Assembly (NCBI RefSeq): GCF_001012815.1
Contig: NZ_JYJP01000030.1
Coordinates: 1-32,562 of the forward strand
Direction of reading: 5' to 3'
From: Vibrio mexicanus
GTDB taxonomy: Bacteria > Pseudomonadota > Gammaproteobacteria > Enterobacterales > Vibrionaceae
DNA: 32,562 nucleotides
Under the pieces are notes generated by a model. The model did not search any database. It had not been told where the DNA came from and saw nothing but the letters and a program-made list of their open reading frames with translations. A program made the translations under genes and the position numbers. The first letter of the stretch is position 1. Every line of letters begins with the position of its first letter. Positions 1-7,585 of this stretch are shown here, one piece after another.

Positions 1-3
1 TAA

Positions 4-13
4 ACAAATTTGT
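4..13. promoter_or_regulatory. ACAAATTTGT palindrome, site 1
   Basis: A perfect 10-bp palindrome lies 65 nt before the start codon of the barrel gene at 79. The same 10-mer occurs upstream of the genes at 3909, 5225 and 19876 (minus), with a one-base variant upstream of cas10. Here it is followed by CTCATACGAGTA, almost the same extension as at site 2. This suggests a shared operator or activator site. The regulator is unknown. Confidence 0.5.
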
Positions 14-78
14 CCAAATACTCATACGAGTAGTCTCTTATTAAAGTATAGAGAGCGTAGTAGCAAAAGGATGCTTAC

Positions 79-1119
79 ATGTGCCACTCTATACAAAAAC
101 CTTCAGCGCCATTGTCCGTTGCCGCATTGGTGTGTTTGACCACACTATCTCACCACGCGTCTTCAGCACAGCTTCATGCCAAGAGCTTAGGTGAAGCGGT
201 TTCTGCAATTCAAGGTAGCAACAGTGGTTGGCAATACAACCCAGCAAGCTCGGCTTATTCAACGAGCGACTCCTTTGTTGTATTCAATGGCGAATATAGC
301 CAGATGACCTCTGAAAACAACCAACTTGAACACAATTGGTCAAGCTTTGGTGTCACTGCAGGTTGGCAAGGTACACGGGATCATTATGTCGTTATGGGAA
401 TGGATATAACACTCGATCCTATCTATCAAAACTTACACGTTTCAGAGCCTTCAACAAACAGCGATACTGTTGGAGGGCGGGTAATCGACTATACTTTTGG
501 ATTCGGATACCGATTTGCAGACCCTGGGCTTCAACTTGGTGTATCTTTAATCGGAAGTGATTTTGCCGACTCACCAGTCTCAACCGAAGGTCCATTGAGC
601 TATTCCGCAGGCTTAATCAAAGAATGGCGCACTCAAGCCTCAGTGAGTTCAACAAACGCTTTAGTGCTCAGTGGAACGATAGGAGGAAACTATCGAAGTA
701 AATCAGAGTTTGATGCAACCCATTACGCTTCAAAACAAACCGTAGTCACTGTACCAAGTTCTGCCCACCTAGGCACAACACTCAGTCTTGCTAACCTAAA
801 TGACAATCTAAATCACAAACTAACCCTGTCAGCCGATATCGAACATCGTGACTTCTTAGTTGGATTCAACCGCGAGAAATCGCTCTATATCACTAAACTA
901 GGCGCAGACTGGCGGCTGTTTCCGTCACAATCGCAACTTCAATACTCTCTGCGAGGTGGTATCCAAACACCTCATCTTTCTGGCGCATCGACACTCATCT
1001 CGTACGGCATCGCTCTCAATTGGAAGCATCATTTATTAGAAGCAAGCTCATGGCAAGAATTCGATGATCAAGGGCAAAAACGCAGCCTCGCAGGAGTGGG
1101 GTACTCATTTATTTTTTAA
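79..1119 (+). CDS. Outer-membrane beta-barrel protein, unknown function
   Basis: This 346-aa protein has an N-terminal signal peptide (hydrophobic stretch about residues 11-29, ending near ASSAQ). The rest alternates polar and hydrophobic residues as in beta strands and ends in phenylalanine (GYSFIF), the usual terminal signature of Bam-assembled outer-membrane barrels. AAGG at 67-70 serves as a ribosome site for ATG 79. It is the first gene of a cluster of exported proteins and lipoproteins on the same strand, so a role in an envelope complex or surface export is reasonable. I do not recognise a named family. The location is well supported and the function is not. Confidence 0.7.
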   Translation: MCHSIQKPSAPLSVAALVCLTTLSHHASSAQLHAKSLGEAVSAIQGSNSGWQYNPASSAYSTSDSFVVFNGEYSQMTSENNQLEHNWSSFGVTAGWQGTRDHYVVMGMDITLDPIYQNLHVSEPSTNSDTVGGRVIDYTFGFGYRFADPGLQLGVSLIGSDFADSPVSTEGPLSYSAGLIKEWRTQASVSSTNALVLSGTIGGNYRSKSEFDATHYASKQTVVTVPSSAHLGTTLSLANLNDNLNHKLTLSADIEHRDFLVGFNREKSLYITKLGADWRLFPSQSQLQYSLRGGIQTPHLSGASTLISYGIALNWKHHLLEASSWQEFDDQGQKRSLAGVGYSFIF

Positions 1120-1181
1120 CTGTAGTCGTTAATAAACTAGAAGCCATTCGTCATTAGCCATAGGCCATGAGGAAACCGAAC

Positions 1182-2108
1182 ATGTTGCCACAAGTAACAC
1201 AACCATACCGTTTAACTCTACTGGTCATCATTGCCGCCATCTGTGGATGCACAAATCATAAACTTGAGCAGGAGCAATGCTACCAACAAGCGCGAATGAA
1301 CGCTCAACAGCCCGAACGCGTTACTATCGGTATTGGCGTGAATAGCGATCTCACTCAAGCTCGTCACCAGTCTTTAGAAGACCTCGTCTTCCAACTCACG
1401 ACCGACGTCACCAGTGAATCCAAAATCACCTATATTAGTGGCCTTGAAGATCAGCAAGATCTCACGTTGCAGTCAACCGCATATATCAAACAAAGCGTAG
1501 GGGAAGTCACCTACCAAACAATAGAGTGCCAACATCATCTATATGCGGTTGTTGCCACCAGAGATGACCGCCCAATTCATTATCGAAATTCGCTTTTTAC
1601 CCAAGGCTCAGCTTGGACAAACCGAATAAACTTGGCTCAAAATCACAACAATACCCGCCTAACGGCTTATATTCCAACCACAAAGCACTTACAACCGCTA
1701 ATCGGCCGCGATCTTTTTTACCTACTATCACGCCCTAGTAGGGCCACGCTTAATGGAGAAGTAGAGCTATTCATTCACTATGAATCGCCTATAACACTTC
1801 ATCTGACTGCCTCAACAGAAGCCAACTACATCAGCGTGATCAGTTACAACAGTGCAGGAGAACTCAAACACTATCGAATAAACCAGCCTAACAATGCACA
1901 GCCTTATATCTTGCAAGACGTTTTCCAACCCTACGAGCCTGTTGAATCACTACAGTTTTTATTTGTTGAGCACGAAAATCCATTACAACTTTCCCATAAC
2001 GACGATCTAACACCTCAGCAAAAGCAACATCAATTCCTCAATTTGTACCACCAGATAAAGCAACACCACTGGCGGGTAAGCACCGCGCTGTACTCGCCAA
2101 GTCGTTAA
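1182..2108 (+). CDS. Lipoprotein with LPP20-like and DUF4384-like regions
   Basis: The chosen start gives 308 aa. An in-frame ATG at 1167 is less likely because GAGGAAA at 1169-1175 is well placed for ATG 1182. The signal peptide ends in a lipobox ICGC, with the lipidated Cys at residue 23. The first half, with many Gln/Thr and a pattern of arginine/alanine-rich helix followed by a hydrophobic strand, resembles LPP20-type lipoproteins. The second half, around FIHYESPITLHLTA and SVISYNSAGELKHY, resembles DUF4384 domains that follow such regions in envelope proteins. Both family assignments rest on pattern memory only. The product should sit in the outer or inner membrane facing the periplasm, and it is probably co-expressed with the next lipoprotein 23 nt downstream. 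Confidence 0.55.
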   Translation: MLPQVTQPYRLTLLVIIAAICGCTNHKLEQEQCYQQARMNAQQPERVTIGIGVNSDLTQARHQSLEDLVFQLTTDVTSESKITYISGLEDQQDLTLQSTAYIKQSVGEVTYQTIECQHHLYAVVATRDDRPIHYRNSLFTQGSAWTNRINLAQNHNNTRLTAYIPTTKHLQPLIGRDLFYLLSRPSRATLNGEVELFIHYESPITLHLTASTEANYISVISYNSAGELKHYRINQPNNAQPYILQDVFQPYEPVESLQFLFVEHENPLQLSHNDDLTPQQKQHQFLNLYHQIKQHHWRVSTALYSPSR

Positions 2109-2131
2109 ACCCAGACAGAAAAGGACACACC

Positions 2132-2593
2132 ATGAAAAAACAACATGCACTACTCATCGCTGCAACCAGCCTTCTGTTGTGGGGATGCAGCAACACAGAA
2201 ACCGCCGAACAGTATGAATGCCAATTCTACGATGACAGCGAAGCACCACAATGGTATTGCAACGAAACGATAGCTGGCTATAACGGAATACACTTTGTAA
2301 AAATCGCATTAGAAGAGAAAGAGGACTTACCTAGGGCCGCGCAAGAGCGACTATTACTCGAACACGCTCGCCTAAGATTTAACCAGCAGGCAAACAGTGA
2401 AGCCTTTGAGAAACGGGAGCTTGATGAACTAATTATTGAGCATCCTTACGGCACAGAAACATCAAGCTCGGCTCATTTTCAATCGACCGTGACATCTGAG
2501 TCTACGCTCTCTCAAGTGAAAATATATCGAGTCGCGTTTGACAGCGAGGGCACCATGTATGGCTTAGCGGGCATGCCTAAAAAAGCTTTATGA
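2132..2593 (+). CDS. Small LPP20-like lipoprotein
   Basis: This is a 153-aa lipoprotein. Its signal peptide ends in a textbook lipobox, LLWGC, with Cys at residue 19. AAGGAC at 2120-2125 precedes ATG 2132. The mature part has a short Cys-containing region (YECQFYDDSEAPQWYC), an arginine-rich helix (AAQERLLLEHARLRF) and a C-terminal strand pair ending LAGMPKKAL. This layout resembles LPP20-family lipoproteins. It probably belongs to one transcript with the preceding gene and ends before a hairpin at 2686-2712. Function unknown. Confidence 0.6.
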   Translation: MKKQHALLIAATSLLLWGCSNTETAEQYECQFYDDSEAPQWYCNETIAGYNGIHFVKIALEEKEDLPRAAQERLLLEHARLRFNQQANSEAFEKRELDELIIEHPYGTETSSSAHFQSTVTSESTLSQVKIYRVAFDSEGTMYGLAGMPKKAL

Positions 2594-2685
2594 AAGCAAT
2601 GAACGACAGCCAAACAACACACTAGGATCTATTGAACTGTCGCGGCTAGATTTCACTTAAGAGGTCAACAGGCCCTAATCAATTC

Positions 2686-2712
2686 GGCGGTTTAACGCAT
2701 GGCTAAACCGCC
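2686..2712. terminator. Hairpin between envelope genes
   Basis: GGCGGTTTA (2686-2694) and TAAACCGCC (2704-2712) form a perfect 9-bp stem with a 9-nt loop, between the stop at 2593 and the start at 2733. There is no U run, so it is either a weak or Rho-assisted terminator or an mRNA structure just ahead of the next gene. Confidence 0.45.
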
Positions 2713-2732
2713 AACAAACAGAGGGGTGAGAA

Positions 2733-3806
2733 ATGAGTAGGGAAAACGTCGCAATCATCTACTTCAGTTGTTTACTTATTATAGGTTGTAACGGTAGAGC
2801 GTCCATCGAAAACAGCGCGTATAACCATTACTTTGATGGGCTAAAAGCGTATCAAAGCAGGGATTACCTTGCAGCCAAGCAGCACTTTCAACTTGCGAAA
2901 ATATACATACCAAATGATGAAACCTTCATCGCTGACGAGATCCTTCAATACAGCAACTTTGAATGTACCATCAAGTGTGAATACCAAGTCACATCAAAAG
3001 GGAGAGCGGTTCAATATCAACCCAATCACTATTTAAACCTCATCAACCGTGATATCACAAATGATGCTGAGCCCCTTGATGGCCAGTTCACCCAGCCCGC
3101 GCGTATAAAGGCAATATTACAGATTCAAACCCATACAAAAGACAACCGCCTTCGTGCGGGAGAAGCAGCAAAGCTGATACTGCAAGTTCAGAACATTGGC
3201 CGAGGGAGCGCACGAGATTTGAACGTTTACTTTACCTCTTCCAGCGCTCATATATCCATCCAGCCCAACGCCAATGTTGGCTTATTAAAGCCAGGGGAAA
3301 CAGCGACACTTACGTTCCCAATTTCCCAGCACATTAAAGGGCCAAAACATCGATTCGATGTTGACGCAAGGTTTGCCGACAGCTACACCAAGCTAGCCGG
3401 AGAAGTGCACTACACATACAGTAGCCAGGCCCTAAGCTACAAAAAACCTCGTCTTACACTAAAAGACCCTATGACAAGCAGACCCATCATTGCTCACTAC
3501 AATAATCACAAACAGCTCTCCCTATGTAATAAAAGCAAGCACCCAGCTTTTGGCCTCAAGATTTCTATGACAGCCGATGGGCTCGCAGAACCCGCCACCA
3601 TAAAAAATGGCGACATTCCCTTACTCCATCCAAACCAGTGCCGAATCTTTGATGCCTATTTTCGGCCTAATACTCAACTAAAACGTGGGGCAAAGATTGG
3701 TAGCCAAGTGATTGTAACCGACGTCAATGGTGAGCCGACACGGCTTAACCCTCAGTTAAAAGTAGAGCAAAGCCTCTTTGCCGATACCATCATCACCTCG
3801 CGTTAA
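2733..3806 (+). CDS. Lipoprotein with TPR-like N-terminus and CARDB-like domain
   Basis: This 357-aa protein starts at ATG 2733 after GGGGTGAG. The signal peptide ends LLIIGC with Cys at residue 19. Residues about 28-60 (YNHYFDGLKAYQSRDYLAAKQHFQLAKIYIPND) look like one tetratricopeptide repeat. Residues about 135-235 (LRAGEAAKLILQVQNIGRGSA, LKPGETATLTF) match the pattern of CARDB-type adhesion or immunoglobulin-like domains. This fits a periplasmic protein that holds other envelope components together. The substrate or partner is not visible in the sequence. Confidence 0.55.
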   Translation: MSRENVAIIYFSCLLIIGCNGRASIENSAYNHYFDGLKAYQSRDYLAAKQHFQLAKIYIPNDETFIADEILQYSNFECTIKCEYQVTSKGRAVQYQPNHYLNLINRDITNDAEPLDGQFTQPARIKAILQIQTHTKDNRLRAGEAAKLILQVQNIGRGSARDLNVYFTSSSAHISIQPNANVGLLKPGETATLTFPISQHIKGPKHRFDVDARFADSYTKLAGEVHYTYSSQALSYKKPRLTLKDPMTSRPIIAHYNNHKQLSLCNKSKHPAFGLKISMTADGLAEPATIKNGDIPLLHPNQCRIFDAYFRPNTQLKRGAKIGSQVIVTDVNGEPTRLNPQLKVEQSLFADTIITSR

Positions 3807-3822
3807 ACAGAGCAGATTGCAG

Positions 3823-3832
3823 ACAAATTTGT
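3823..3832. promoter_or_regulatory. ACAAATTTGT palindrome, site 2
   Basis: A perfect copy of the palindrome lies 76 nt before ATG 3909. The flank CTCATAAGAGTA at 3840-3851 repeats site 1 with one substitution, so sites 1 and 2 share an element of about 30 nt. Confidence 0.5.
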
Positions 3833-3908
3833 ATTAAACCTCATAAGAGTATCACGACGCTAGACTGGATACGACCGATACACATAGCCATTAAATCAAG
3901 GAGCCCAC

Positions 3909-4357
3909 ATGAAGTGGATCATCTGTCTCGTTTTCATGTTCATTGCAAGCACGAACATCGCCCAGGCGAATCCTTCTAATCACTGGAAAAATGATGACTT
4001 TCGTACCATTTCAGTAGAAAGCAACAGCGGTGTGGACGCAAAAGTCTACATCCAACGCTTTACCGAAAACAGTTACGGATTGCATTTTACTTCAGCTTCC
4101 CCCACTGTCCGTTTATGCCCTATGCTCCATTTCCCAGTGGGCAGATTTTATTTAATGAAACCCTAGTCAACATTGTTGGTGTCTGTCTTGACCAAGAGAA
4201 TATACTATATTCGGTAAAACAAGATTCTGTGCAAGACGCGATTATCACTATACTGTATGCCGACACCTTATACGTCAGCGACCCCAATAATAACAACCAA
4301 GTACTCTTCACCTTTGAAAGTACCAATGCCAAACGCCTGTTTGTGTTATTACAATAA
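3909..4357 (+). CDS. Small exported protein, frame interrupted
   Basis: The gene reads from ATG 3909 with a signal peptide (cleavage near AQA, residues 19-21) as far as LCP. The frame is then lost at the CCC run 4118-4120. Adding one C there restores a continuous protein of about 149 aa that continues YAPFPSGQILFNET and ends FVLLQ at 4357. AAGGAG precedes the start. I do not recognise a family. It is probably a periplasmic or surface protein co-transcribed with the gene at 4371 (13-nt gap). The interruption is one of many single-base indels in this window and is probably artefactual. Confidence 0.55.
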
Positions 4358-4370
4358 CAAGGAGTGTTCA

Positions 4371-5141
4371 ATGAGTTTCGCCGCTAAGATATTACTACCC
4401 GTATTACTGTTTACCCCAATAGCCCAAGCATCATACAACGACTTTTCAAATAAGCCGTTTGATAAAACAGGTAAAAGAATGGCAATGTCATCGAATATAG
4501 TGACCAAAGCCATTGAACGGGACCGCATCATTCCACTTCAATATAATCAAAACTTCAAGGCCAACCTAGACTATCTTTATTCCGAGATTGCCGATATGGG
4601 GCAGTACGAACTCGATCAAATTACCTCGCCAGCTCTGGTTAGTTCGCTACAAGAGGTCGTAGGTGAATTTGCTTGCGCGTATTATCGATTCAAGAACAAC
4701 CAGCCAGAAGCAAAAAGATGCAACTCAAGTGCGACTACCGTCAATCGAAAAGAGCGAGTGCCATTTGTTGATGGCCAATACCTCACCAAACGAATCGAAT
4801 CTCGAGAAATAAGCAAAGGCTTACCAAAAACTGAATTTTACACTTATCTACCCAGCAGCCAAGAAATTCCCTTAAACACAGTATGGGGCTCCGTTCATAA
4901 AGCCGGTATGTTTTTTGGCACCAATAAACTAGGATCTAACGACACCATACTCTCGGCGCGGAGTATATTTTATCGCTTGGATCGAGATGGTTATCGTAGC
5001 GGCCAACTGAACTCTCGATCGCTGGCGACTTTTATCATTCTTCCTCCAGTGCGGGAAATCGCAAACCAGAGCAGTGAGCGCCAGGCCCGTGACTTTGCCA
5101 TCAAACATGCACGCGTTATCGTGCCTTTTCCGAAACCCTAA
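4371..5141 (+). CDS. Exported protein, unknown family
   Basis: This 256-aa protein has a signal peptide ending near IAQA (about residue 19). I chose ATG 4371 because AAGGAG at 4359-4364 sits 6 nt upstream and the signal peptide begins there. A longer open frame to 4257 overlaps the previous gene and lacks these features. The mature chain is soluble, has two cysteines (ACAYYRF and KRCNSS) that could form a disulfide, and shows no motif I can name. It follows a small exported protein closely and precedes a further lipoprotein with its own putative promoter element. Confidence 0.55.
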   Translation: MSFAAKILLPVLLFTPIAQASYNDFSNKPFDKTGKRMAMSSNIVTKAIERDRIIPLQYNQNFKANLDYLYSEIADMGQYELDQITSPALVSSLQEVVGEFACAYYRFKNNQPEAKRCNSSATTVNRKERVPFVDGQYLTKRIESREISKGLPKTEFYTYLPSSQEIPLNTVWGSVHKAGMFFGTNKLGSNDTILSARSIFYRLDRDGYRSGQLNSRSLATFIILPPVREIANQSSERQARDFAIKHARVIVPFPKP

Positions 5142-5148
5142 CCAATAG

Positions 5149-5158
5149 ACAAATTTGT
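5149..5158. promoter_or_regulatory. ACAAATTTGT palindrome, site 3
   Basis: A perfect copy of the palindrome lies 66 nt before ATG 5225, in the 83-nt gap after the gene ending at 5141. The same spacing class (59-76 nt to the start codon) holds at all five sites. Confidence 0.5.
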
Positions 5159-5224
5159 ATAAAACTGCCAACGCAGCGCTTCTAGTTATCCTGTAAGTGT
5201 CAATTAAACATACGGAGATGACAC

Positions 5225-6205
5225 ATGAAGCGCTTTTTTACAGTTTCAAGCTTGGCACTACTGACCACACTGACCGGATGTGGCTCTTTAGGAAACCTAG
5301 ACTCTCTCAAAATGCACAAGGTGCAAGCACCAAAGCCCGCTCGGGGCCCTACTCTCAACAAACCATACAGCCTTATCAACTTACCTTTAACGTCTCGAAC
5401 GAAATCCCGCAAGACCAAGTGCTAAACGCAGCTCTAAGCGCCATGACCGAACTGGATACCGACCTATCGTTTCGCCAATATGCACTGAAACAAGTGGTGT
5501 CAGTTCCTGGGGCGAACAACTATACCTATGGCATTAAAGGGTTGGTTTATTACCCAGTCAACAGCGTAAGAACACAGCACCCAACTCAGAGTTATCAGAT
5601 CCTGAACCCAGCCAATAGTACGTATGTTTTTGAATACCAAGATGGCGAGCAATGGAGCATGAACCCATCGCTCGATTAGAAGATATTCGCGTTTGGCAAT
5701 ATGAAGTGACCTTAGAAGACGTAGGGCAAAAAGACGATTACACTCGCTACTCTATTCAAGTTGCGCCCACCGCACATTACATTGGTAGAAAGCACGATGT
5801 AATCACCGCACAGTTAATTTCACAAGACCAAGCTTATACCGATCTCATCACCCGAATAAACGCCGCACTTACAGTAAGCTTTACCAAAACCTATTACCAC
5901 GAAGCGAAACCAAGCTGAAAAATGATGACATTACCGCTTTTGCCAATATCCAGCGCCGCTACAAAGATAATTATCAGCGGAGCCTATCAAGTAACGACAA
6001 GGCCGAATCGGAAAAATCAGGCACCATAATGCTAGGTGATACGAGCATCGATTTTAAGCTCTACCCTTATAAAACCGCGTCGATTGCCCAGTATAAAATT
6101 GGCATCCCTTTTCAATATGAGCCATCGAAAGGCGAGCCACCGCAATTTAACACCGCTCAATTCAACCCCGCTTTAAACCGCTTCATTTCAGTGCTTAACG
6201 ACTAA
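5225..6205 (+). CDS. Lipoprotein, frame interrupted three times
   Basis: ATG 5225 follows ACGGAGATG and opens a signal peptide with lipobox TLTGC (Cys about residue 19). The frame is lost at three places, each repaired by adding one base: GGGG 5343-5346 (joins KPARG to PYSQQ), CCC 5664-5666 (joins SMNP to IARLEDIRVW), and around 5910-5913 (joins HEAKP to KLKNDDITAF). The repaired protein is about 327 aa and ends RFISVLND at 6205. I do not recognise the family. Three losses of one base in one gene, all at or next to short homopolymers, argue for sequencing error more than decay. A strong terminator follows at 6233. Confidence 0.5.
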
Positions 6206-6232
6206 CCTCTAAAGTAACCAACCCATCAATAC

Positions 6233-6264
6233 AAAAATAGCAGGCCATAAAGCCTGCTATTTTT
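6233..6264. terminator. Bidirectional intrinsic terminator at the distal end of array 1
   Basis: AAAAATAGCAGGC (6233-6245) pairs perfectly over 13 bp with GCCTGCTATTTTT (6252-6264) across a 6-nt loop. Because the stem is flanked by A5 and T5, it can end transcription both of the lipoprotein gene (rightward) and of CRISPR array 1 (leftward). Its right arm overlaps the first bases of the degenerate last repeat of the array. Confidence 0.8.
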
Positions 6265-7063
6265 ACATCCCGTCATAACCGGGCAGTGCTTAAACGAGAC
6301 TAGATGAGTATCTATCTCATGCAGACCTTGTCTTAATCCCGTCATAACCGGGCAGTGCTTAAACAGTTCATAGACGACGAGAAGAAAACCGCTGAGAAGT
6401 CTTAATCCCGTCATAACCGGGCAGTGCTTAAACGAGCGTCTAGAAGATACTTATGTATCTGTTATGAGTCTTAATCCCGTCATAACCGGGCAGTGCTTAA
6501 ACCTTCCTAAAGAGATAGCAGAAAAAGGAAGCTTGTCTTAATCCCGTCATAACCGGGCAGTGCTTAAACATATCATCATCGAGCCATCTGGTGAAGTTGC
6601 TCGGTCTTAATCCCGTCATAACCGGGCAGTGCTTAAACATCGCTTGGGCAAAAATGTTAATGCCAAAAATGTCGTCTTAATCCCGTCATAACCGGGCAGT
6701 GCTTAAACTATGAAAAACTTTACATGTACACAACCAGAGATGTCTTAATCCCGTCATAACCGGGCAGTGCTTAAACACTGGATGAACTTTATGGATGACG
6801 AAAAGAAAACCGTCTTAATCCCGTCATAACCGGGCAGTGCTTAAACACTACTATCACTGGTTTTCATGCGGTTTTAAACTCTGGTCTTAATCCCGTCATA
6901 ACCGGGCAGTGCTTAAACTGGGCACTTTCACTTATGCCAAAGATGTCTGATGATAGTCTTAATCCCGTCATAACCGGGCAGTGCTTAAACAGGATGGCAC
7001 TGGTGGGCAGACTCTACTATGGTTATTGGTCTTAATCCCGTCATAACCGGGCAGTGCTTAAAC
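6261..7063 (-). CRISPR. CRISPR array 1, 12 repeats and 11 spacers
   Basis: Repeats of 35 nt start at 6261 (degenerate, 4 changes in its first six bases), 6330, 6399, 6468, 6535, 6604, 6674, 6742, 6812, 6884, 6956 and 7029. The other eleven are identical. Spacers are 32-38 nt. The crRNA strand is minus: the repeat then begins GTTTAAGCACTG and ends in CCCG-loop-CGGG followed by exactly 8 nt, ATTAAGAC, the expected Cas6-made 5' tag. The degenerate repeat lies at the far left and a leader shared with array 2 at the right. The repeat differs from that of array 2 at two positions (3 and 5). Two pairs of spacers derive from homologous coding sequences (see findings). Confidence 0.97.
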
Positions 7064-7121
7064 TGTACCTCTCACAGCCCCTGTCTCGCAAGGGGTGTGA
7101 GCGTGCTGTGCGTCAAAAAAA
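7064..7121 (-). promoter_or_regulatory. Leader-proximal block of array 1
   Basis: Read on the minus strand, this block carries a T run, GACGCACAGCACGCTC (7114-7099), a hairpin (CACA/CCCCT at 7073-7082 pairing with AGGGG/TGTG at 7091-7099, one bulged base) and AGGTACA directly against the first repeat. The same 16-mer, the same 35-nt spacing to the repeat and the same AGGTACA occur before array 2. It is therefore a conserved leader element, probably the site that RT-Cas1/Cas2 uses to choose the insertion end. Confidence 0.8.
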
Positions 7122-7499
7122 TACAACAAACATAAATATGCACCACTGGTAACTTTATAGTCAGATTTGTGATTATTTTCCATCTCGAAACCACCCTAAT
7201 CAGTTGATTTAAAAGGCGTGCTTGGATTTGACCCCAAAGTGAATAAATAAAGCAGTGAATCTCACTAATTCTTAGCGACATATTCCTACAATATTTGGGG
7301 AAACCTAAATACTCAACTGCTCGTCAATCCTCTTTTCACTGACAATAATATGCTATTTGCATTTGAGAATACAAAACTATCAATTACAAAAATACATCGA
7401 GCACCTCTAAAAAATACACTCATGCGAAGACCTATATCAATAAAATATTGATTAAAACTACATTCTTATCAACTCCTTGCTTAGGGTAATTTTTGCGAA
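7122..7499. other. Intergenic region between array 1 leader and cas10
   Basis: This is AT-rich sequence without a convincing gene on either strand. It must contain the outer part of the array 1 leader and its promoter (leftward) and possibly upstream control for the cas10 operon (rightward). I see no clear promoter boxes that I would defend. Confidence 0.5.
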
Positions 7500-7537
7500 A
7501 CAAATTTGCCTTGTTCTCAAGCGCAAGAAAAACAAGG
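7500..7537 (+). promoter_or_regulatory. ACAAATTTGC site 4 and inverted repeat before cas10
   Basis: ACAAATTTGC (7500-7509) matches the palindrome found at four other promoters except for its last base, and lies 76 nt before the cas10 start. It runs straight into an inverted repeat, CCTTGTT (7509-7515) and AACAAGG (7531-7537) with a 15-nt loop, which could be a second operator or a 5'-UTR hairpin. Confidence 0.45.
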
Positions 7538-7585
7538 TAAGTTAAATTTCTTATATAGAAAGAAAACAACCTAAAAGGGGCTAGG

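Noticed and set aside
6226..6414. Open frame on the minus strand within array 1 with repeated peptide segments.
   Set aside because: The repeated peptides are only translations of the CRISPR repeat.
6296..7028. All eleven spacers of array 1 have an open frame on the strand opposite to the crRNA, taken as proof of coding targets.
   Set aside because: With about 34 nt per spacer, at least one of three frames is open in over 90% of random sequences. Only the two homologous spacer pairs carry real weight.
7072..7281. Open frame on the minus strand across the array 1 leader.
   Set aside because: It overlaps the conserved leader element, has no ribosome site and encodes a composition unlike a protein family.
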